Assembly (NCBI GenBank): GCA_021813325.1
Contig: JAKALA010000032.1
Span: 1-43,577 of the forward strand
Length of the DNA: 43,577 nucleotides
Origin: a bacterium
Lineage (GTDB): Bacteria; Verrucomicrobiota; Verrucomicrobiia; Limisphaerales; UBA11358
Direction: 5' to 3'
Part shown: piece by piece, positions 17,801 through 25,979 of the stretch
How the letters are laid out: every line of letters begins with the position of its first letter
Position numbering within the stretch: the first letter of the stretch is position 1
The notes under the pieces: generated by a model
Databases searched by the model: none
Told to the model about the DNA's origin: nothing
What the model saw: only the letters and a program-made list of their open reading frames with translations
Made by a program: the position numbers and the translations under genes

Positions 17801-20179
17801 ATTTTGGTGGTGGATCTCGCCGGGCACGTCGTCAGCTACAACCAAAAATTCATCACGCTTTGGAACCTTCCCGATGAAATCATCCAAAGCAAGGAAGACG
17901 ACGCACTGCGGCAATTCATGACGACCAAGCTGCGTCTTCCCGAACAATTCGCCGCGCGCGTGGCCGAACTGTATGCCGATCCGAAGGCCGAAGCGTTCGA
18001 CGTTTTGGAATTCAAAGACGGACGAATCTTCGAGCGGTTCACCCGCCCCCAGTTGGTCGAGGACAAACCCGCCGGCCGCGTGTGGAGTTTCCGGGATGTC
18101 ACGGAGCGTCATCGCGCCGCCGTCTCGCTGCAAACCAGCAACCGGCAACTGGAAGCGGCCACCGCCCGCGCCAATGAAATGGCGCATCGCTCGGACATGG
18201 CCAACGCCGCCAAGAGTGAATTCCTGGCGAACATGAGCCATGAAATCCGCACCCCCATGAACGGCGTGCTCGGCATGCTCAGCTTGTTGAGCGACACCCA
18301 ACTGACCGAGGAGCAGCGTCATTACGTGCAGACAGCCGCCTCCAGCGGGGAAGCCCTGCTCACGTTGCTGAACGACATTCTGGATTTCTCGAAAATTGAG
18401 GCCCGCAAGTTGGAACTGGAATCGCTGGGCTTCAACCTGCACAACCTGCTGGATGACTTCGCCGGCATGATGGCGTGGCGGGCGGATGAAAAGGGTCTTT
18501 ACTTCGCCTGCGTGGCCGACCCCGCCGTGCCCGCCATGGTGCGGGGCGATCCCGGACGGCTGCGCCAAATCCTGATCAACCTCGCCGGCAACGCCGTCAA
18601 ATTTACCGAGCAGGGCGAAATCGTCATTCGCGTGCGCCCGGTTTCCCATACGCCCGGCCAGGTGTGCCTGCAATTTTCCGTGCGCGATTCCGGCATTGGC
18701 ATCCCGGCCGACAAAATCCCCCGCCTCTTCGCGAAATTCTCGCAAGTGGATTCCTCCACCACGCGGCTCTACGGCGGCACCGGCCTGGGCCTGGTGATTT
18801 CCAAGGAACTGGTCGAATTGATGGGCGGCCAAATCCAAGTGCAAAGCGAGCTGGGCAAAGGCACGGAATTCACGTTTGACATCTGCCTGGCCAGATCCGG
18901 GGCCGCTGATCAGGCCGCCAACGAAGTTCCGCCAATCCTGCGGAACGCGCGGATTTTGATCGTGGATGAGCATCCCGTCAGCCGGGAAATGTTCACCTGC
19001 CTGCTAAAGTCCTGGAATCTCAGAACCGCCGAGGCGTCATCGTCCGCCTCGGCCCGGCAGTTCCTGGCGGAGGCTTGCGCCGCGGGAGATCCTTGCTCGA
19101 TCGTGGTTTTGGACACCCAGACGCTCGGCGTGGAAGGCACGTTCGACCTGGCCCGCGCCATCAAAGCCGGCCCGTGCAACCACGCCACACGCATCGTTGT
19201 CTGCGCCAACGCCGCGCAGTTAAACGGAGAAAATTGGGCGGAAGCCGGCGTGCAAGCCACGCTCAACAAACCTTTCCGACGGCGTGCTCTGCTCGAAACG
19301 CTGGAACAAGTCCACAGCGGCAAAGCCACGGTCGCCAGCCGCAAACCGCGATCGCCACACGCCACGATTGAACCGGAACTTTGCGCGGCCAGTCTGCTGG
19401 TCGCCGAGGACAACCACACCAATCAGCAGGTTGTTTTGGCGTTGCTCAGAAAACTCGGGTTCAACGCCGACATCGCGGCCAACGGCGCGGAAGCCGTTCA
19501 AGCCCTCGAATCGCGGCATTACGATTTGGTGCTGATGGACGCCCAAATGCCCAGGCTGGATGGATTCCAAGCCACTCAAATCATTCGCGATCCCCAGTCG
19601 CGGGTTTTAAACCATCGCATTCCGGTCATTGCCATGACCGCCCACGCCATGAAAGGCGACCGCGAAAAATGCCTCCTGGCCGGCATGGATGATTATCTCA
19701 GCAAACCCATCGAAGTGCCGGCCCTCGGGGCCGTGCTGGCCAAATGGCTGAAACCCGTGGCGGAAAATAATCCTCAAGCCGCTCCGCCCCCGGGTGAATC
19801 TGCACCGGCGACCACCGCGCAACCGCGATTGGTCATTTTCGACCGGGATGCCTTTTGGGATCGGATGATGCATGACGATCAGTTGGCGCGGGTCATTATG
19901 GGCGCCTATTTGAGCGACGCGCCGAATCAATTGGCCAAACTCAAACAACACTTGCAGGCCGGCGAAACCCGCGCCGTGGAACTCGTCTCGCACAAAATCC
20001 GCGGAGCCACCGGCAATTTGGGCGGGACCACGCTGTGCGCCCTGCTTGCCGAGTTCGAACACACCGCCGCCGCCGGCCAGCTTGGCCCCATCGCCAACCG
20101 CCTGGAAGAATTGGAACATCAATTCAATCTGCTGATCTCCGCGCTCAAAATGGAGATCGAAACCGTGGCCGTCGTCTGA
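14897..20179 (+). CDS. Hybrid histidine kinase: Cache-CHASE-3xPAS-HisKA-HATPase-REC-REC-HPt
   Basis: A 1760-residue membrane phosphorelay protein. Order seen: membrane helix 1 (about 12-31); a periplasmic Cache-like domain (about 35-315, with [23 protein letters not shown]); helices at about 325-345 and 362-381; a CHASE-like domain (about 385-640, with [10 protein letters not shown] and YYPVFYTAP); a helix at 655-674; three PAS domains (about 700-822, 830-945, 955-1072); HisKA with [10 protein letters not shown] (phosphorylatable H1115); HATPase with NAVKF, DSGIGIP and GTGLGLVIS. Two receivers follow: the first (about 1370-1490) is divergent but keeps Asp in VVLDTQTLG, the second is canonical with LMDAQMP. 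The C-terminal HPt has [12 protein letters not shown]. Two separate extracytoplasmic sensor domains in one chain are unusual. It follows the STAS gene by 143 bp and may phosphorylate the REC domain of the nearby HsbR-like protein. Confidence 0.92.
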   Translation: MTSRANMKFPWRKVLVALLGLLVLGGWLTSWTVKQAGLDARARLIQKAQLVAQAINLDRVKALTGTAADTNSPVYERLKNQFAAVRSLNPDCRSLCLLNRHNDNRVVFMVDDETAGAAAGQVYENAPEGLRQTFSTRTATAESPYQNHAGNCLSVAIPILDSRTSLDGLATPAEAKAMVESAVAYYHQHGRADFLKAANNPKGQFCKGDLYVFVYDRKMTFLAHPKRPELVGQNWIDKKDWAGGKYFRREIQQVARSPGYGWVEYEYENFLNHRLDHKTAYAEGVDDLVVCAGAYKGDGQLLAVLGMDFAAGKWNRALLRAAIPPGLITLALAAILLAGAYLLTRFSGPDSVRLRWRKHLEPGLVVVTGLALTGFLTWFINSREIQHHRAAFEQLAISQSEALVSGLHDIRDDGLESLAALCQQSGQITWRDFSAFTPYLCKNLVVQAWEWIPAVPAAKKAAFEAQARAQGLPGFEIWQNDAQGKREPVTERDCYYPVFYTAPLAKNIPALGLDLGSEPTRRAAVLAAAATGLTTATDPIKLVQENGKQISLLMLRPVYHRENSKQLLGFALSVVRVESLLRSVVQNDYVYMDLAFLNPDGSSELLAHSLLMDTAAPAPLKLTRPVMAFGKTFSATVYAGPEFLRLHAVQDGWMTGLTGMLVTGVFALLIKVLVRRREQLQELVEVRTAALRENEKVLREKGHVLANVIAGTNVGTWRWNVQTGEVEFNERWAEIAGYTLAELAPINLRTWHNLTNETDRQASEQLLQEHFSGKLPQYDFECRLKHKSGRWAWIQDRGKVVEHTPDGRPLVMAGTRTDITARKRVEDTLRKYSLALEQSPASVVITNRAGNMEFINPHFCELTGYSQAELIGANPRILKSGQVPPQTYRQLWQTISAGKIWRGELLNRKKNGDLFWELAQISPIKNQYGHITHFLALKEDITERKQADAALRHSVSLLQSTLESTADGILVVDLAGHVVSYNQKFITLWNLPDEIIQSKEDDALRQFMTTKLRLPEQFAARVAELYADPKAEAFDVLEFKDGRIFERFTRPQLVEDKPAGRVWSFRDVTERHRAAVSLQTSNRQLEAATARANEMAHRSDMANAAKSEFLANMSHEIRTPMNGVLGMLSLLSDTQLTEEQRHYVQTAASSGEALLTLLNDILDFSKIEARKLELESLGFNLHNLLDDFAGMMAWRADEKGLYFACVADPAVPAMVRGDPGRLRQILINLAGNAVKFTEQGEIVIRVRPVSHTPGQVCLQFSVRDSGIGIPADKIPRLFAKFSQVDSSTTRLYGGTGLGLVISKELVELMGGQIQVQSELGKGTEFTFDICLARSGAADQAANEVPPILRNARILIVDEHPVSREMFTCLLKSWNLRTAEASSSASARQFLAEACAAGDPCSIVVLDTQTLGVEGTFDLARAIKAGPCNHATRIVVCANAAQLNGENWAEAGVQATLNKPFRRRALLETLEQVHSGKATVASRKPRSPHATIEPELCAASLLVAEDNHTNQQVVLALLRKLGFNADIAANGAEAVQALESRHYDLVLMDAQMPRLDGFQATQIIRDPQSRVLNHRIPVIAMTAHAMKGDREKCLLAGMDDYLSKPIEVPALGAVLAKWLKPVAENNPQAAPPPGESAPATTAQPRLVIFDRDAFWDRMMHDDQLARVIMGAYLSDAPNQLAKLKQHLQAGETRAVELVSHKIRGATGNLGGTTLCALLAEFEHTAAAGQLGPIANRLEELEHQFNLLISALKMEIETVAVV

Positions 20180-20328
20180 ACCAGCCGCGATTGAGCGGAA
20201 CAGTTTTCGTTTGGTAAACAGCCGGGAATTTTCAGGGAAAAAGTTTGCCTTCGCCGCGTTCTGCTTCATTTTAACTTCATCCGAATTCAATCGGACACGG
20301 TCATTTGCCGTCAACGTTCCTAGCCCGC

Positions 20329-21129
20329 ATGAAAAGACAAACTCGATTCTCGCTCAATAATAAATGGGTGCTCATCACCGGCGCTTCCAGTGGTTTTGGC
20401 GCGGCGGCGGCGGAAGCTTTTGCCGCGACCGGCGCGAAATTGTTGCTCGGCGCGCGCCGGGTGGATCGCCTGGAAAAAGTGGCGCAAACCACCTTGAAAG
20501 CCGGTGCCAAAGCGGCGCTGTTTCATTCGCTGGACGTGGCGGAAACCGCCAGCGTGAACGCGTTCATGCAATTCGCCCGGGCCAAGATGAAGCAAGCCGC
20601 GCTTCACATTTTGATCAACAACGCGGGCGGCGCGCATGGTTTGGACACCGTCGCCGCCGGGCGGGATGAGGATTGGGAAGCGATGATCCAAAGCAACGTG
20701 CTGGGAGTGCTGCGCCTGACACGGGCCGCCTTGCCGCTGCTCGCCCGCGATGACGGCGCCAGCATCATCAACATCGGATCCGTCGCGGGGCGCACGGCTT
20801 ACGCCGGCGGATCGGTCTATTGCGCCGCCAAGGCGGGAGAATTGCAGATTACGCGCGCGCTGCGTCAGGAATTGCTGGGCACCGGCATTCGCGTCGGCAC
20901 GATCGATCCCGGCCTGGCGGAAACTGAATTTTCCCTCGTGCGGTTCAAGGGCGATCAGCAAAAGGCCGACGGTGTCTATGAAGGATTGAATCCGCTGACG
21001 GCTGCCGACATTGCGGAAACCATTTTGTGGGTGGCCTCGCGACCGCCACACGTCAACATTGATGAAATTTTGATCAAGCCCACAGATCAGGCGGATGTGG
21101 GAAAAGTGTTTCGCCGCCCCAGGAAATAA
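20329..21129 (+). CDS. Short-chain dehydrogenase/reductase, YdfG-like
   Basis: A 266-residue NAD(P)-dependent SDR of the classical type. The cofactor motif is TGASSGFG (17-24), followed by ARR (42-44), which suggests NADP preference. NNAG is at 97-100, and the catalytic Ser151, Tyr164 and Lys168 lie in INIGSVAG and YCAAK. The ending, ADIAETILWVASRPPHVNIDEILIKPTDQA, is typical of YdfG-like 3-hydroxy acid/serine dehydrogenases, which also act in malonic semialdehyde reduction; the true substrate is unknown. ATG 20329 was chosen over a TTG at 20305. It stands alone, 149 bp after the hybrid kinase and convergent with the permease gene. Confidence 0.9.
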   Translation: MKRQTRFSLNNKWVLITGASSGFGAAAAEAFAATGAKLLLGARRVDRLEKVAQTTLKAGAKAALFHSLDVAETASVNAFMQFARAKMKQAALHILINNAGGAHGLDTVAAGRDEDWEAMIQSNVLGVLRLTRAALPLLARDDGASIINIGSVAGRTAYAGGSVYCAAKAGELQITRALRQELLGTGIRVGTIDPGLAETEFSLVRFKGDQQKADGVYEGLNPLTAADIAETILWVASRPPHVNIDEILIKPTDQADVGKVFRRPRK

Positions 21130-21185
21130 TCATTCCCGCGCCAGCCGGAAAATCCGCGTCGGCTTTTCAACCGGCGGGGCGGGCG

Positions 21186-22346
21186 TCAAATGCCTTTGTT
21201 CGCACGCCACAACAGCACGGCTCCGACCGCCTGAAAAATAAAATTGGGGACCCACAAAATCAGATGCGGATAATACTCCGGCTTGCCGGACAAGGACGCC
21301 CCCAGCATGATAAACGAGTAATAAACGACCACCAACACCAGGGCGATGGCCATGCCAATGTTGGTTTCGCGACGATGGACCCGAATGCCCAGCGGAATGC
21401 CCACCAAGGTAAAGCCAAAACAGGCAAAGGAAAATGCGATCTCCCGATGCATCGCCACCCGCACGGGTTCGATAAAATCCTTTTGCTGCTTTTGCATCGC
21501 CGCCAGTTGTTTTCTCGATTCGGCGGTGGAATTGGTCGCCGCCACGAGGTTTAGACTTTCCAGGTCGTGCAACTCCTGCCGCAACTGCCCAAACGTCATG
21601 TCGGAAATCTTGGGTTTCAAGACTTTGTTGGTAACCGCATCAAGACTCAAATTCAGCGACAGCACCGGAAAGTCATTAATCGCATTCCCGTGTTCATTAA
21701 TCGTCACGCTGCGGGCGTCAAACAAGTCCAAAACCAACTGATTGTTGGCCCGATCCGGCTTCAGTCGCCCGGTCAAGGCCCGTAACGTGGTATCCACATT
21801 GGTTTCATTCTGTAGCCGGTAAATCATCACGTTTTCCAGTTCGCCGCCGCGGTTTTTCTCCACAAAAAAAATGTAGCCGGGAAAATCACGGATAAACCTG
21901 CCCTCGGGCAGTTGCGCATTCATCAACTGGGACTTTAGATCACTTAGAAGCTGCAAGTAAGCCACGCGGCAGCGCGGTCCGAGTTCCATGTTGAAATATG
22001 CGCTCACCCCGCAACACAAAAGGCTCAAACAAATCACCGGAGCACTCAACGACAACAAACTGATGCCGCTGGCCCGGGCGGCGGTGAGTTCTTGATCCGC
22101 GCTAAAGCGCCCAAAGACCAGCAAGGTGGCGGTCAGCATGCCCATGGGCAGCGCAAAAACCCAGACGAAAGGAATCAAGTAAAGAAACGCCCGCACCATC
22201 AGCCACAGGCTGACATGACTGCTGGCCAGCAGGGTCAGGATTTCGCGCAGAGCATTGCCCACCAGCAGCACCGCCGTAAACACCGCCACGGTGAGCAGCA
22301 AAGCGGCCAGAACCTGACCGGTGAGATATTTTTGCAGCGTTTTCAA
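21186..22346 (-). CDS. LptF/LptG-family lipopolysaccharide export permease
   Basis: A 386-residue inner-membrane protein of the YjgP/YjgQ family. It has three N-terminal helices (about 12-33, 50-75, 98-120), including the characteristic LPMGMLTATLLVFGRFSADQELTAARASGISL coupling region. A periplasmic beta-jellyroll follows (about 130-265) and then C-terminal helices with AFSFACFGFTLVGIPLGIR and a final pair. LptF and LptG form the membrane part of the LptBFGC transporter that lifts LPS to LptA. Only one such gene is present here and no lptB or lptC adjoins, so I cannot say whether this is LptF or LptG. Its presence supports a diderm host with LPS-like lipid. Confidence 0.9.
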   Translation of the reverse strand: MKTLQKYLTGQVLAALLLTVAVFTAVLLVGNALREILTLLASSHVSLWLMVRAFLYLIPFVWVFALPMGMLTATLLVFGRFSADQELTAARASGISLLSLSAPVICLSLLCCGVSAYFNMELGPRCRVAYLQLLSDLKSQLMNAQLPEGRFIRDFPGYIFFVEKNRGGELENVMIYRLQNETNVDTTLRALTGRLKPDRANNQLVLDLFDARSVTINEHGNAINDFPVLSLNLSLDAVTNKVLKPKISDMTFGQLRQELHDLESLNLVAATNSTAESRKQLAAMQKQQKDFIEPVRVAMHREIAFSFACFGFTLVGIPLGIRVHRRETNIGMAIALVLVVVYYSFIMLGASLSGKPEYYPHLILWVPNFIFQAVGAVLLWRANKGI

Positions 22347-22684
22347 TATTTATCGCGTGCAAAGTGACGGATTTGGCGCGGCAAGCAAAGCCAATTTTGG
22401 AAGACCGATGGCCCCGGATTCACCCCAGGGTCCCACAGAGAAAAACGCTGGCCCGCAAAAGGATTCACGCGTCAATTTACCGTGAAAATTAACAGTATTT
22501 TGATATAGACATTTTTTGCCATTGAACCAAATAATCTCCGCGTGGCCTTGGTGACTCGCACGAGCGATGGCGGGCCGAATAAGCACCTCAACTGGCTTTT
22601 TAACCGAGACGCTTACCGGACCGGAAAACAATTTCTTTGAATTCGCCAGGCCAAATTGAAGCCCGGCATCAAAATTTGCCAACC
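22347..22684. other. Intergenic region without a supported gene
   Basis: About 340 bp between the LptF/G-type gene and the RmlD-like gene, both on the minus strand. A weak open frame spans it on the minus strand but has no start context, domain or composition to support it. I see no terminator, repeat or RNA gene here; it probably contains the promoter of the permease gene. Confidence 0.4.
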
Positions 22685-23563
22685 CTAAACGCAAATGTTT
22701 GTCCGCGCCAGCCACTCGCTAAAACCGGGTAGCGGCGCGGACAAAATGTTTTGAACCTTGGAAACATTCAGGGAAGTGTCCAGCGCCCGGGGCGGGCCGG
22801 GGAAATCTGCGGCCACTCCCGACTCAATCTTCGTTGTGATTTCCGGCCAGCGGTGGAGCAGCATTTGGCCGATTTGCCAGCGCGACAATCGCTCCGCGCC
22901 GGCCACGTGGTAGATGCCCGAGCGCTGTTGACGCAACAGTTCCCAGACGGCCCGGGCGGTTTCCTCCACCGGAATGGGCGATCGGAATTCATCCGTGAAT
23001 AACTTCATTCCGTCCCCCGTCTGTTTAAATGATCGTCGTAACTGTTCGTTAAAGGCGCGGGTCCCGGACGCAGAAATGCCGGCGTTGATGGTGGTTCGCA
23101 CCACCAGATGGCGGAGGTTTTGCAGCACAACGTGCTCGGCAGCGACCTTGGTCTCTCCGTAAACGTGCAGCGGATGAACCGGATCGGTCTCCTGATAATT
23201 TCCCTGCCGGCCATCGAAAACCAAATCCGTGGAGAAAAACACCAACTGAATCTCCGCCGCCAGTTCCGCGAGCAATTTTGTGACTTCCACGTTGACTCGC
23301 TTGGCGAGTTCGGGATTTTTTTGCGCATCCGCCACGTTGGTGATGGCGGCGCAGTGAATGATGGCTTGCGGTTGATCCTTGGCAAACTCACGTCGGACCG
23401 CCGCAAAATCCAGCAGATCAAAATCCGCTCGCCTCAGCGCACGGATCCGGCAACGCGGGGCAAAGCGGGGTGCGGTTTGGACAAGGTAATTGCCGATCAG
23501 ACCATTTGCGCCTGTCACCCAAACCAGCGGTTCAATCGACGAATCGCCTGGTAAGATGGCCAT
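22685..23563 (-). CDS. RmlD-like NAD(P)-dependent sugar-nucleotide reductase
   Basis: A 292-residue extended-SDR protein of the RmlD (dTDP-4-dehydrorhamnose reductase) family. It has the Rossmann motif VTGANGLIGNYLV, then the RmlD signature HCAAITNVADAQKNPELAKRVN. STDLVFDGRQGNYQETDPVHPLHVYGETKVAAE contains the catalytic Tyr and Lys (YGETK). It may reduce a 4-keto-sugar nucleotide or be the distant MAT2B/RmlD-type paralogue; no rmlABC genes adjoin. The reading frame is open to 23677, but that part lies inside the amidase gene; ATG 23563 gives a 32-bp overlap with the amidase 3' end, implying translational coupling. A slightly longer start at 23569 is possible. Confidence 0.82.
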   Translation of the reverse strand: MAILPGDSSIEPLVWVTGANGLIGNYLVQTAPRFAPRCRIRALRRADFDLLDFAAVRREFAKDQPQAIIHCAAITNVADAQKNPELAKRVNVEVTKLLAELAAEIQLVFFSTDLVFDGRQGNYQETDPVHPLHVYGETKVAAEHVVLQNLRHLVVRTTINAGISASGTRAFNEQLRRSFKQTGDGMKLFTDEFRSPIPVEETARAVWELLRQQRSGIYHVAGAERLSRWQIGQMLLHRWPEITTKIESGVAADFPGPPRALDTSLNVSKVQNILSAPLPGFSEWLARTNICV

Positions 23564-24431
23564 AAGCATCGATGCGCCGGTCCCGGAGGAAAGGCCAATG
23601 GGTGCGGGTGGTGTCCACATTCGCCAAATCCACGGGCACAACCAGAATTTCTTCCTGGTCTGCGCTCGCCTTGGCAATCAATTCACCGGAGGTTCCGGCC
23701 ACAAAACTTTGCCCCCAAAATTCCAGCCCATCTCCGCCGACGTTGTCGAGAATTTCGTGACCAATGCGGTTGACCGATGCCACGTAACACCCGTTGGCCA
23801 CCGCGTGGCTGCGCTGGATGGTTTCCCAGGCGTTGTGCTGGCGCACCCCATACTTTGCCTTTTCGCCGGGATGCCAGCCAATGGCCGTGGGGTAAAACAG
23901 GATTTCCGCGCCTTGCATGGCGGTCAGGCGGGCGCCTTCGGGATACCACTGATCCCAGCAGATCAGCACGCCGATTTTGGCATATTTTGTCTGCCACGCC
24001 TTGAAACCCAGATCGCCGGGCGTGAAATAAAATTTCTCGTAAAACAGCGGATCGTCCGGAATGTGCATCTTCCGATAGATCCCAAGGAGCGAACCGTCGG
24101 CATCAATGATTGCCGCCGTGTTGTGATACAAGCCCGAAGCGCGTTTTTCAAACAGCGAGGCGATCACGACGACCTTGTGCTTTTTGGCCAGCTTGCAAAA
24201 GGCGTCGGTGCTGGGACCGGGAATTTTCTCCGCGAGCTTGAAGTTTTCGTGGTCTTCGCTCTGGCAAAAATATTGCGACCGAAAAAGTTCCTGCGTGCAA
24301 ATAATTTGCGCCCCCTGTTTGGCGGCGCGTTCAGCCAGGGCGAGTGTTTTCTTGAGATTCGCCTCGGGATGGGCCGACACGTCAGTCTGAATGAGGCCCA
24401 GTTTGAGATCGGATGAAGCAGCACGTTTCAT
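23532..24431 (-). CDS. aguB: N-carbamoylputrescine amidase-like carbon-nitrogen hydrolase
   Basis: A 299-residue nitrilase-superfamily hydrolase matching AguB, which converts N-carbamoylputrescine to putrescine, CO2 and ammonia in the agmatine route to polyamines. The catalytic triad is visible as E48 (CTQELF), K121 (YRKMHIPDD) and C158 (LICWDQWYPE). The segments DPLFYEKFYFTPGDLGF, AIGWHPGEK and THWPFLRDRRIDAYG are strongly AguB-like, and the length is usual. The customary partner, agmatine deiminase (aguA), is not in the window. Upstream, 3 bp separate it from the protein kinase gene stop; downstream it overlaps the RmlD-like gene, so all three form one minus-strand unit. Confidence 0.9.
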   Translation of the reverse strand: MKRAASSDLKLGLIQTDVSAHPEANLKKTLALAERAAKQGAQIICTQELFRSQYFCQSEDHENFKLAEKIPGPSTDAFCKLAKKHKVVVIASLFEKRASGLYHNTAAIIDADGSLLGIYRKMHIPDDPLFYEKFYFTPGDLGFKAWQTKYAKIGVLICWDQWYPEGARLTAMQGAEILFYPTAIGWHPGEKAKYGVRQHNAWETIQRSHAVANGCYVASVNRIGHEILDNVGGDGLEFWGQSFVAGTSGELIAKASADQEEILVVPVDLANVDTTRTHWPFLRDRRIDAYGHLTRRFVD

Positions 24432-24434
24432 GCG

Positions 24435-25454
24435 TTACTTGTTGAAATGGGATCTTCGGGTTCCTTCCTGGATGCGGATGGTGCGTCCCCCGGTGTCAAC
24501 ATGGGGCAACTTGAGCGATTCCTGGCCGAACAATTCCCGGATGAACTTGCCCAAGGTTTCATTCGTTGGGCCATAACCGTCATGATAAATGTAATATTCC
24601 AAGTCAAACATCAATTGATCCGCATTGTCGTAGCGATGCTTTAAATCGCGGGCCAGACAATGGTGCAAAATATCATTGAGCTTGCCGTCGATACGCGCAT
24701 CGAGCGAATGAAAATCTGGAATCGGCTGGTGCATGATGCGATGCCGCGATTCCTCGGCGTTTTCGCCTTTGAATATGTTCCGGCCCAGCAACAAATTGGC
24801 CAGCACCACGCCGGCGGAAAAAATATCCGACCGCTTGTCGGTGACTTGAAAATCCGCCTGCTCGGGACTCATGTAATCCGGTTTGCCCGCCACCACTTCC
24901 CCTTCCTGATCGGTTAAAAAACCGCGCGCCTTGGCAATGCCAAAATCGGTCAATTTCACGTCGCCTTCAAAGGCAATCATGACGTTCTTGAAACTGACAT
25001 CCCGATGCACGATGCCCAGCGGCTTGCCATCCTTGTCGGTCTTGGCGTGGGCGTAGGCTAGTCCACGGGCCACGCGGCTGGTGATGAACACCGCGAGTTC
25101 CTTGGGCAGGGTCCGCTTTTTCTCCGTCAACTGCTGGGTGAATTGTTCGAGGTTGACCCCCCGGATCAGTTCCATGGCGATAAACGCCGCGCCATTGGCC
25201 TCGCCGAGATGGTAAGTTTGCACAATGTTGGTGTGGATCAAGTCGGCCACCAACTTGGCTTCGCCAATGAAATTCTCGATGAACATCTTCTGGCTCGCAT
25301 AGTTGGGGCGAATGATTTTGATCGCCACGCGCTTGACAAAATTGCGAGTCCCGTGCTGTTCCGCCTCATAGACAATCCCCATGCCACCCTCAAAAATCTT
25401 ACGGGTAATGTCGTAATGAAATTCGTTTTGGATGCTAAAGAGCGCCACGCACAA
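24435..25454 (-). CDS. Stand-alone Hanks-type Ser/Thr protein kinase
   Basis: A 339-residue soluble protein kinase. It has a Gly-rich loop EGGMGIVYEAE (22-32), ATP-binding K46 in VAIKII, a catalytic loop HRDVSFKN (150-157), DFG (170-172) and GKPDYMSPEQ in the activation segment (190-199). The loop keeps the catalytic Asp and Asn but has Ser in place of the usual Lys two residues after Asp, as in many HRDVSxxN bacterial kinases. No transmembrane helix or extracellular sensor follows the kinase core; the C-terminal 60 residues are short and soluble. There is no ATG at the front; translation probably uses TTG 25454 or GTG 25448. It is the first gene of the unit with aguB and the RmlD-like gene, which could be its targets; this is only context. 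Confidence 0.85.
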   Translation of the reverse strand: MCVALFSIQNEFHYDITRKIFEGGMGIVYEAEQHGTRNFVKRVAIKIIRPNYASQKMFIENFIGEAKLVADLIHTNIVQTYHLGEANGAAFIAMELIRGVNLEQFTQQLTEKKRTLPKELAVFITSRVARGLAYAHAKTDKDGKPLGIVHRDVSFKNVMIAFEGDVKLTDFGIAKARGFLTDQEGEVVAGKPDYMSPEQADFQVTDKRSDIFSAGVVLANLLLGRNIFKGENAEESRHRIMHQPIPDFHSLDARIDGKLNDILHHCLARDLKHRYDNADQLMFDLEYYIYHDGYGPTNETLGKFIRELFGQESLKLPHVDTGGRTIRIQEGTRRSHFNK

Positions 25455-25633
25455 ATGGTCGGAAATTGAGGTGCGATGTCAAGCCCCGCACACAACAAAC
25501 CCGCAAGTTTGTGTGATTTTTTTCAACTTTTTAAGCTTGCGCCAAAATTCCGAAAGTTTTTAATTCCCACCAAGTCTTGTGACTTTTTGCAGAACAACTA
25601 AACGATAACCAAAAACACAACCAACAGACAATT

Positions 25634-25921
25634 ATGGCCAAAGCCCTTTCCAAAGCACAACTCGCCGCCGCTATCGCCGAGAAAGCCCAGATCTCCAAGA
25701 AACAAGCCGTCGAAATCCTCGATCACATTGCCGCGCTCGCCTACAAGCACGCCAAAGACACGTTCACCCTGCCCGGCATTGGCAAGTTGGTTCTAAAAAA
25801 CCGCGCCGCCCGCGTGGGCCGCAACCCCAAGACCGGCGAACAAATCCAGATCAAAGCCAAGAAGGTCGTGAAGTTCCGCGTCGCCAAGGCCGCCAAGGAC
25901 GCGATCCTCGGCTCCAAGTAA
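25634..25921 (+). CDS. hup: HU-family nucleoid DNA-binding protein
   Basis: A 95-residue HU/IHF-family protein that bends DNA as a dimer. MAKALSKAQLAAAIAEKAQISKKQAVEILDHI forms the helical body, FTLPGIGKLVLKNRAARVGRNPKTGEQIQI is the family signature leading into the DNA-binding arm, and KKVVKFRVAKAAKDAIL is the C-terminal helix. It is slightly basic and Ala/Lys-rich. It is a monocistronic gene with an A/T-rich leader (25499-25633) and a strong intrinsic terminator 17 bp after the stop. Confidence 0.95.
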   Translation: MAKALSKAQLAAAIAEKAQISKKQAVEILDHIAALAYKHAKDTFTLPGIGKLVLKNRAARVGRNPKTGEQIQIKAKKVVKFRVAKAAKDAILGSK

Positions 25922-25937
25922 TTTAAATTTCCAACTC

Positions 25938-25968
25938 AAAGCGCTCCGTATTCCGGGGCGCTTTTTTT
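25938..25968 (+). terminator. Intrinsic terminator of the HU gene
   Basis: AAAGCGCTCCG (25938-25948), loop TATTC, then CGGGGCGCTTT (25954-25964): an 11-bp stem with one T-G wobble, ending in a run of T (25962-25968). It sits between the HU gene and the convergent large glycosidase gene. This is the clearest terminator in the window. Confidence 0.88.
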
Positions 25969-25979
25969 GTTGGCTCCAA

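Noticed and set aside
25499-25633. Promoter for the HU gene (TTGTGA at 25577 with a TAAACG-like -10)
   Set aside because: The -10 matches only about three of six positions; a promoter must exist here but this assignment is not convincing.
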